From: Acetomicrobium sp. UBA3949
Lineage (GTDB): Bacteria > Synergistota > Synergistia > Synergistales > Acetomicrobiaceae
Reading direction: 5' to 3'
Length of the DNA stretch: 10,321 nt
NCBI GenBank assembly: GCA_002385485.1
Contig: DGDP01000088.1
Coordinates: 1-10,321 of the forward strand
A program made the position numbers and the translations under genes. Numbering within the stretch: position 1 is the stretch's first letter; each line of letters starts with the position of its first letter. The notes under the pieces are model-generated. The model saw nothing but the letters and a program-made list of their open reading frames with translations, had not been told where the DNA came from and ran no database searches. Shown here in pieces: positions 7,861 through 10,321 of the stretch.

Positions 7861-8543
7861 GGCCTGCGCCTCCTCATGTCTATAATAAAGCCTGTAGTTA
7901 TACCGACGAGGGCAGCGGCAATCAATCCTAATTTATAGGGGAATCCGTAAAAAAAGATCGAACATATTCCGGCCGTCAATGCAACAGCTATGGCGGGAAA
8001 GTTATTCAAAGAAGGAACGAGTATAGCTATGAAGGTCAAGGGCAAAAAGAAATCAAGTGGCCAGCTCGATGGAAGCATCTTTCCAAGAAAAATCCCTGCT
8101 GCCGTGCTCATCTGCCACGTTAACCACAGAATTTGGCCCGCACCTAAAAAATAAAAATGACCATAGTTGTCATCGGGTCTTTTTTGATAGTAATTTATGG
8201 TTACGGCGTAAGCTTCATCCGTCAGGAGATAGGAAAGCAATGCCTTCCATCCGAAGGGAAGTGCTTTAAGATAGGGTGCCACCGAGGCGCTGTATAGAAG
8301 GTGTCGCAAGTTCACCATGACCACGGTCAATACGATTATCGACCAGGGGGTGGATTCGGCAAATAACTTGCTTGCCACAAATTGCGAAGAACCGCCAAAG
8401 ATGATGTATGACATCGACTGAGCCTGAACCTTGGTTAAGCCGGCCTCTAATGCCATAATACCGTATATAACCCCGAAGGGCATGACGGCAAGGAGCAAGG
8501 GTGTTTCGTCGCGCATACCTTTGAGAAAGGTTCGCAGTTTCAC
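7857..8543 (-). CDS. azlC: AzlC, large subunit of branched-chain amino acid exporter
   Basis: This is the main membrane subunit of the AzlCD (LIV-E) exporter, with 228 residues and a family-typical length. AzlC features include PLLLAVMPFGVIYGIMALEAGLT near residues 15-37, IIFGGSSQFVASKL at about 47-60, and NLRHLLYSASVAPYLK at about 78-93. The conserved TDEAYAV signature follows at about 107-113. Six or so hydrophobic segments run along the chain. The start is GTG at 8543, with GGGGAG eight bases upstream. An upstream ATG at 8548 is out of frame. A promoter with a perfect TATAAT lies about 90 bases upstream, and the coding frame overlaps azlD by four bases. Confidence 0.93.
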   Translation of the reverse strand: MKLRTFLKGMRDETPLLLAVMPFGVIYGIMALEAGLTKVQAQSMSYIIFGGSSQFVASKLFAESTPWSIIVLTVVMVNLRHLLYSASVAPYLKALPFGWKALLSYLLTDEAYAVTINYYQKRPDDNYGHFYFLGAGQILWLTWQMSTAAGIFLGKMLPSSWPLDFFLPLTFIAILVPSLNNFPAIAVALTAGICSIFFYGFPYKLGLIAAALVGITTGFIIDMRRRRP

Positions 8544-8632
8544 TTCATATTTCTCCCCTTATTATTTTGACAATGCGCTAGACAAACAAAGGATTTAGAC
8601 GTACTTCAAAGCATTGCATATTTTGATCCCAG

Positions 8633-8661
8633 ATTATAACTCCGTAAATTATGTTATGCAA
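8633..8661 (-). promoter_or_regulatory. Probable sigma-70 promoter for azlCD
   Basis: Read on the minus strand, TTGCAT (8661-8656) is followed after 17 bases by a perfect TATAAT (8638-8633). Transcription would start near 8626, giving a leader of about 80 bases before the azlC GTG. Confidence 0.65.
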
Positions 8662-8781
8662 TATTGATCATCATTGCCTTAGAAAACAAGCTATTTATAT
8701 CATTTAAGTAAGGTAAAGAAAAAATAATACCTCACTAGGGGGTCTACTTTGAAACGCTTGGATAAGTATATAGTATGTAAC

Positions 8782-8810
8782 TTGCATAGTGTTTGAAATC
8801 ATTTTAGAAT
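8782..8810 (+). promoter_or_regulatory. Probable sigma-70 promoter for the selenocysteine peroxiredoxin gene
   Basis: TTGCAT (8782-8787) and TAGAAT (8805-8810) are separated by 17 bases, and the -10 matches TATAAT at five of six positions. The expected start is near 8817, giving a leader of about 50 bases that holds the GGGAGG ribosome site at 8853-8858. Confidence 0.55.
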
Positions 8811-8867
8811 ATGAACATAAAGGTCAATAGTTATATTTAAATTAACGATAACGGGAGGGATGAAACA

Positions 8868-9521
8868 GTGGAAGCAAAAATAGGATGTCCGGCCCCGGAA
8901 TTTAAAACAATGGCTTTCGATAGGGGCAATATCAGGGAAGTATCGCATGCCGAGGCCAGGGGAAAGTGGTTAGTGTTATTCTTCTACCCCGGGGATTTTA
9001 CTTTCGTGTGAACTACAGAGATCTCGGCGGTCGCTGAGAGGTACAGTGAGTTCGAGGCCTTAGGAGCAACAGTATACGGTATTAGCGTAGATTCGCCATG
9101 GGTTCATAAAGTTTGGGTTGAGCAGGAAATTTCTAAAGCAGTTCCCAGGGGAGTGCCCTTCCCAATGTTATTTGACGCAGGCGGCAGGATCGGAGAAAAA
9201 TTTGGGGTCTATAGCGAGGCTGACGGCATCGACATCCGCGGAACATTCATTATTGATCCCGATGGCATACTCCAATGTATAGACATACTTCCGGCTCCGT
9301 GCGGAAGAAGTGTGGATGAAATTATTCGTCGCATTCAGGCTCTTCAGCACATAAGGGCTACATCTGCTAAAGAGGTGACGCCATCTGATTGGAGGCCGGG
9401 ATGTTCTACCTTGAAGCCAAGCCCGGATATGGTTGGTAAGGTATGGCAATTCGTTGAAGAGCAAAAAGGATCCTCAGATGGATCCAAGGCCCAGCAACCT
9501 ACGCCTCCCGGAGGATGCTGA
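8868..9521 (+). CDS. Selenocysteine-containing peroxiredoxin (AhpC/TSA family), TGA at 9009-9011 read as Sec
   Basis: Peroxiredoxins reduce hydrogen peroxide and organic peroxides, or peroxynitrite, using a reactive Cys. Translating from GTG 8868 (GGGAGG nine bases upstream) gives 217 residues, with residue 48 encoded by TGA exactly where the peroxidatic Cys belongs. The sequence FYPGDFTFV-U-TTE matches the family's PGDFTFVCPTE or CTTE. The fold continues normally after the TGA: YGISVDS (70-76), VPFPMLFDAGGRIGEKFGV (96-114), RGTFIIDPDG (124-133), GRSVDEIIRRIQALQ (146-160) and VTPSDWRPG (170-178). A SECIS-like hairpin follows the TGA. Cys occurs at 7, 137, 145, 179 and 217, but not at the VCP site of typical 2-Cys enzymes, which reads VTP. 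The C-terminus is a Gly/Ser/Pro/Gln-rich tail ending GGC. A similar selenoenzyme, PrxU, is known from Eubacterium acidaminophilum. A nonsense mutation or sequencing error is the less likely alternative. Ordinary gene callers would report only the C-terminal part from GTG 9153. Confidence 0.9.
9012..9041 (+). promoter_or_regulatory. Bacterial SECIS element (selenocysteine insertion hairpin)
   Basis: Directly after the in-frame TGA, bases 9022-9028 (TCTCGGC) pair with 9033-9039 (GCTGAGA) through seven pairs, one of them G-U. They enclose the four-base loop GGTC (9029-9032). The first loop G is 17 bases after the TGA. Bacterial SelB binds such hairpins inside the coding region, and a GGUC loop also occurs in the E. 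coli fdhF element. Both the loop and the spacing agree with the known pattern. Confidence 0.85.
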
Positions 9522-9542
9522 GGGATATAGGCGATTCCTCCG
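9509..9542 (+). repeat. Inverted repeat spanning the prx stop codon
   Basis: CGGAGGA (9509-9515) and TCCTCCG (9536-9542) are perfect complements with about 20 bases between them, enclosing the TGA stop. CCTCC (9504-9508) and GAGG (9546-9549) could pair with the same arms instead, so several hairpins compete. No T-run follows directly. Confidence 0.4.
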
Positions 9543-9574
9543 TGCGAGGGGCTAAATAAATTATTTTAAAAAAC

Positions 9575-9611
9575 AGGGGAGATGGCAACTTTAAAATTGT
9601 CTCTCCCCTTT
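9575..9611 (+). terminator. Intrinsic terminator after prx, possibly bidirectional
   Basis: Thirteen pairs join 9575-9588 to 9597-9609 (AGGGGAGA with TCTCCCCT, then GGCAA with TTGTC) with one bulged T at 9583. The loop is eight AT-rich bases. On the plus strand the stem is followed only by TTT. On the minus strand it is followed by G and then TTTTTT, so it may stop transcription better in that direction. Confidence 0.65.
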
Positions 9612-9777
9612 AAAGATTGCCTGGTAACCGGATATAAAATTAAGGGGAGTCCTTAAATATTCGGATGTCGCAGAGTTAGTAATATTGGCCGGTATTATTT
9701 TACTCTTTCAAAGAGAGATGCTGGCGTCCTTATCTCAGGAAGTTTTCCGTACTGCTTGAAATAGAGCCGAAAACCTG

Positions 9778-9806
9778 TTGACTATTTGTCCAAGCTGTGA
9801 TAACTT
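9778..9806 (+). promoter_or_regulatory. Probable promoter for tRNA-Arg(TCG)-tRNA-Lys
   Basis: TTGACT (9778-9783) and TAACTT (9801-9806) are 17 bases apart, with TGA just before the -10 forming an extended -10. The -10 is weak on its own. A TATAAA at 9824-9829 lies nearer the tRNA but has no matching -35. Confidence 0.5.
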
Positions 9807-9835
9807 TCCTATTGCCGCTTGGTTATAAAGCGTAA

Positions 9836-9911
9836 GCGCCCGTAGCTCAGTGGACAGAGCGGCGGACTTCGGATCCGTTGGTCGCGGGTTCAAATCCTGC
9901 CGGGCGCGCCA
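9836..9911 (+). tRNA. tRNA-Arg (anticodon TCG)
   Basis: Full 76-base cloverleaf with CCA encoded. The acceptor is GCGCCCG (9836-9842) with CGGGCGC (9901-9907). The D stem is GCTC/GAGC. The anticodon stem GCGGA/TCCGT (one G-U) encloses CTTCGGA, giving TCG for the Arg codon CGA and possibly others in the CGN box. The T arm is GCGGG-TTCAAAT-CCTGC. Its 5' half closely resembles the tRNA-Arg(CCG) at 6570, consistent with a shared origin. Confidence 0.97.
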
Positions 9912-9930
9912 TGGAAAAGGCTATATTTGT

Positions 9931-10006
9931 GGGCCGTTAGCTCAACTGGCAGAGCACGGGACTCTTAATCCTGGGGTTACAGGTTCGATTCCTGTACGGC
10001 CCACCA
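9931..10006 (+). tRNA. tRNA-Lys (anticodon CTT)
   Basis: The acceptor is GGGCCGT (9931-9937) with ACGGCCC (9996-10002), then discriminator A and an encoded CCA. The D stem is GCTC/GAGC. The anticodon stem CGGGA/TCCTG encloses CTCTTAA, giving CTT, specific for the Lys codon AAG. The T arm is ACAGG-TTCGATT-CCTGT. It lies 19 bases after tRNA-Arg(TCG), and a terminator follows about 50 bases later, so the two tRNAs form one transcription unit. Confidence 0.97.
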
Positions 10007-10054
10007 TTATATTTAAGTTTGCCGATTATTTGGCCCATTATAAAAAATAAAAAG

Positions 10055-10099
10055 ACATTGCTTGCAAGATGTTAATGCTATGTGCGAGCAATGTTTTTT
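10055..10099 (+). terminator. Strong intrinsic terminator of the tRNA-Arg-tRNA-Lys unit
   Basis: Bases 10055-10066 (ACATTGCTTGCA) pair with 10083-10094 (TGCGAGCAATGT) through twelve pairs, one of them G-U, around a 16-base loop. The run TTTTTT (10094-10099) follows at once, then a further T-rich stretch. Confidence 0.85.
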
Positions 10100-10136
10100 G
10101 TTTGTGTCCTTTGAGACAGTTAAAGTCAAATCAGCA

Positions 10137-10166
10137 TTGACTTTCAAATTAAGGGCATGGTAATAT
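10137..10166 (+). promoter_or_regulatory. Probable promoter for tRNA-Leu
   Basis: TTGACT (10137-10142) is followed after 18 bases by TAATAT (10161-10166), with TGG directly before it as an extended -10. Initiation would fall near 10173, leaving an unusually long leader of about 98 bases before tRNA-Leu. Confidence 0.6.
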
Positions 10167-10217
10167 ACGCTAGCGACGAGGATCGCGCGAAGATGTGTCG
10201 TGGCAGTTTATATGTTT

Positions 10218-10251
10218 GGTGGGTTTTTAAAATTTAAGTTTGCAACCCGCC
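10218..10251 (+). repeat. Hairpin in the leader of tRNA-Leu
   Basis: GGTGGGTT (10218-10225) pairs with AACCCGCC (10244-10251) through eight pairs, one of them G-U, around an 18-base AT-rich loop. A second hairpin, CTTAAA/TTTAAG (10251-10256 and 10263-10268), abuts it just before the tRNA. Whether either structure acts in processing or regulation cannot be told from sequence. Confidence 0.4.
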
Positions 10252-10270
10252 TTAAATGTTTGTTTAAGGG

Positions 10271-10321
10271 GCGAGAGTGGTGGAACGGTAGACACGCGGG
10301 ACTTAGGATCCCGTGGCTTCG
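10271..10321 (+). tRNA. tRNA-Leu (anticodon TAG), 3' end outside window
   Basis: Only the 5' part is present. It begins GCGAGAG (5' acceptor strand), then the TGG..GGAAC..GGTAGACAC D-arm typical of class II tRNA-Leu. The anticodon arm is CGGGA-CTTAGGA-TCCCG, giving TAG. The window ends at GGCTTCG, inside the start of the long variable arm expected for leucine tRNAs. The acceptor 3' strand and T arm cannot be checked here. Confidence 0.9.

Larger units (their letters stand above)
8544..8867. other. AT-rich divergent intergenic region between azlC and the selenoprotein gene
   Basis: This is 324 bases without a supported gene. It contains the outward azlC promoter (8633-8661), the prx promoter (8782-8810) and a near-repeat of GATCAA..TGCA around the azlC promoter. 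From about 8670 to 8780 nothing clear is visible beyond a weak AGGTA/TACCT inverted pair (8711-8732). Many stops in all frames argue against a missed protein. Confidence 0.6.
9522..9835. other. Intergenic region between prx and tRNA-Arg(TCG)
   Basis: This is 314 bases with no supported protein. It contains the strong inverted repeat at 9575-9609 and a tRNA promoter at 9778-9806. Between them there are only small hairpins: TTAAGG/CCTTAA near 9642-9657 and CTCTT/AAGAG near 9702-9714. None of these looks like a known RNA family to me. Confidence 0.5.

Noticed and set aside
6570..8543. Integrated element or attachment site at the tRNA-Arg/His genes
   Set aside because: No integrase, transposase or repeated tRNA 3' fragment was seen downstream, and base composition does not visibly change.
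8670..8780. Possible riboswitch or small RNA in the azlC-prx gap
   Set aside because: It lies upstream of the prx promoter on that strand and upstream of the azlC promoter on the other, and shows only a weak five-base inverted pair.
8544..8867. PerR- or Fur-type operator before the peroxiredoxin gene
   Set aside because: I looked for TTATAAT-type or Fur-type inverted repeats near the promoter and found only general AT-richness.
9153..9521. A separate 122-residue protein starting at GTG 9153
   Set aside because: It is the same frame as the selenocysteine peroxiredoxin. The start lies inside a conserved VPFPMLFD motif, with no ribosome site and no thioredoxin-fold N-terminus.
8868..9521. Peroxiredoxin as a nonsense-mutated pseudogene
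   Set aside because: The only disruption is a TGA exactly at the catalytic Cys, a SECIS-like hairpin follows it, and the rest of the frame is well preserved. A random lesion would rarely give all of these.
9850..10050. Plus-strand 66-residue open frame (contains GPLAQLAEHGTLNPGVTGSIPVRP)
   Set aside because: It is a translation of tRNA-Arg and tRNA-Lys; this peptide is a well-known spurious product of tRNA genes.
9836..10321. selC, the selenocysteine tRNA, in the tRNA cluster
   Set aside because: The anticodons are TCG, CTT and TAG; none is TCA and no tRNA has the long acceptor of tRNA-Sec. It must lie elsewhere in the genome.
1..10321. CRISPR arrays or insertion sequences
   Set aside because: No regularly spaced direct repeats, transposase motifs or terminal inverted repeats with target duplications were seen.

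Overview
The window is a stretch of bacterial chromosome of about 45% GC. It carries single-copy housekeeping genes, four complete tRNA genes plus one cut by the window end, and several accessory genes. All four complete tRNA genes encode their own CCA. Three things fit an anaerobe that uses selenocysteine: the pheS-pheT-coiled-coil-zapA-cvpA-mutS2 order, heavy AGG/AGA arginine codon use, and an in-frame UGA at a peroxiredoxin active site. The protein style suggests Synergistota (the Acetomicrobium/Thermovirga type), but this is a guess from gene style, not a search result.

Region 1 (1-6485, + strand) is one tightly packed operon. It holds the 3' part of pheS, pheT, a short coiled-coil protein next to zapA, a CvpA-family membrane protein, and mutS2. 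Junctions overlap by 1 to 4 bases or lie 12 to 16 bases apart, and there is no internal terminator. The genes join phenylalanyl-tRNA synthesis, the Z-ring, a membrane protein, and ribosome or DNA structure maintenance.

Region 2 (6486-7479, + strand) has a promoter, tRNA-Arg(CCG), tRNA-His(GTG) and, 28 bases later with no clear terminator, a YgjP/DUF45-type predicted zinc metalloprotease. Region 3 (7549-8543, - strand) is azlC-azlD, a two-part branched-chain amino acid exporter. Its promoter has a perfect TATAAT and is flanked by a repeated GATCAA..TGCA element.

Region 4 (8544-9611, + strand) is the highlight: a 217-residue peroxiredoxin whose peroxidatic residue is encoded by TGA at 9009-9011. 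A 7-bp hairpin with a GGTC loop starts 10 bases after that codon, which matches a bacterial SECIS. Ordinary ORF calling breaks the gene and keeps only its C-terminal half. The protein lacks the usual resolving Cys of the VCP motif and ends in a flexible tail with a terminal Cys. A strong inverted repeat closes the gene.

Region 5 (9612-10321) has a promoter, tRNA-Arg(TCG), tRNA-Lys(CTT), a strong intrinsic terminator, a second promoter with a leader of about 98 bases, and tRNA-Leu(TAG) cut off by the window end.
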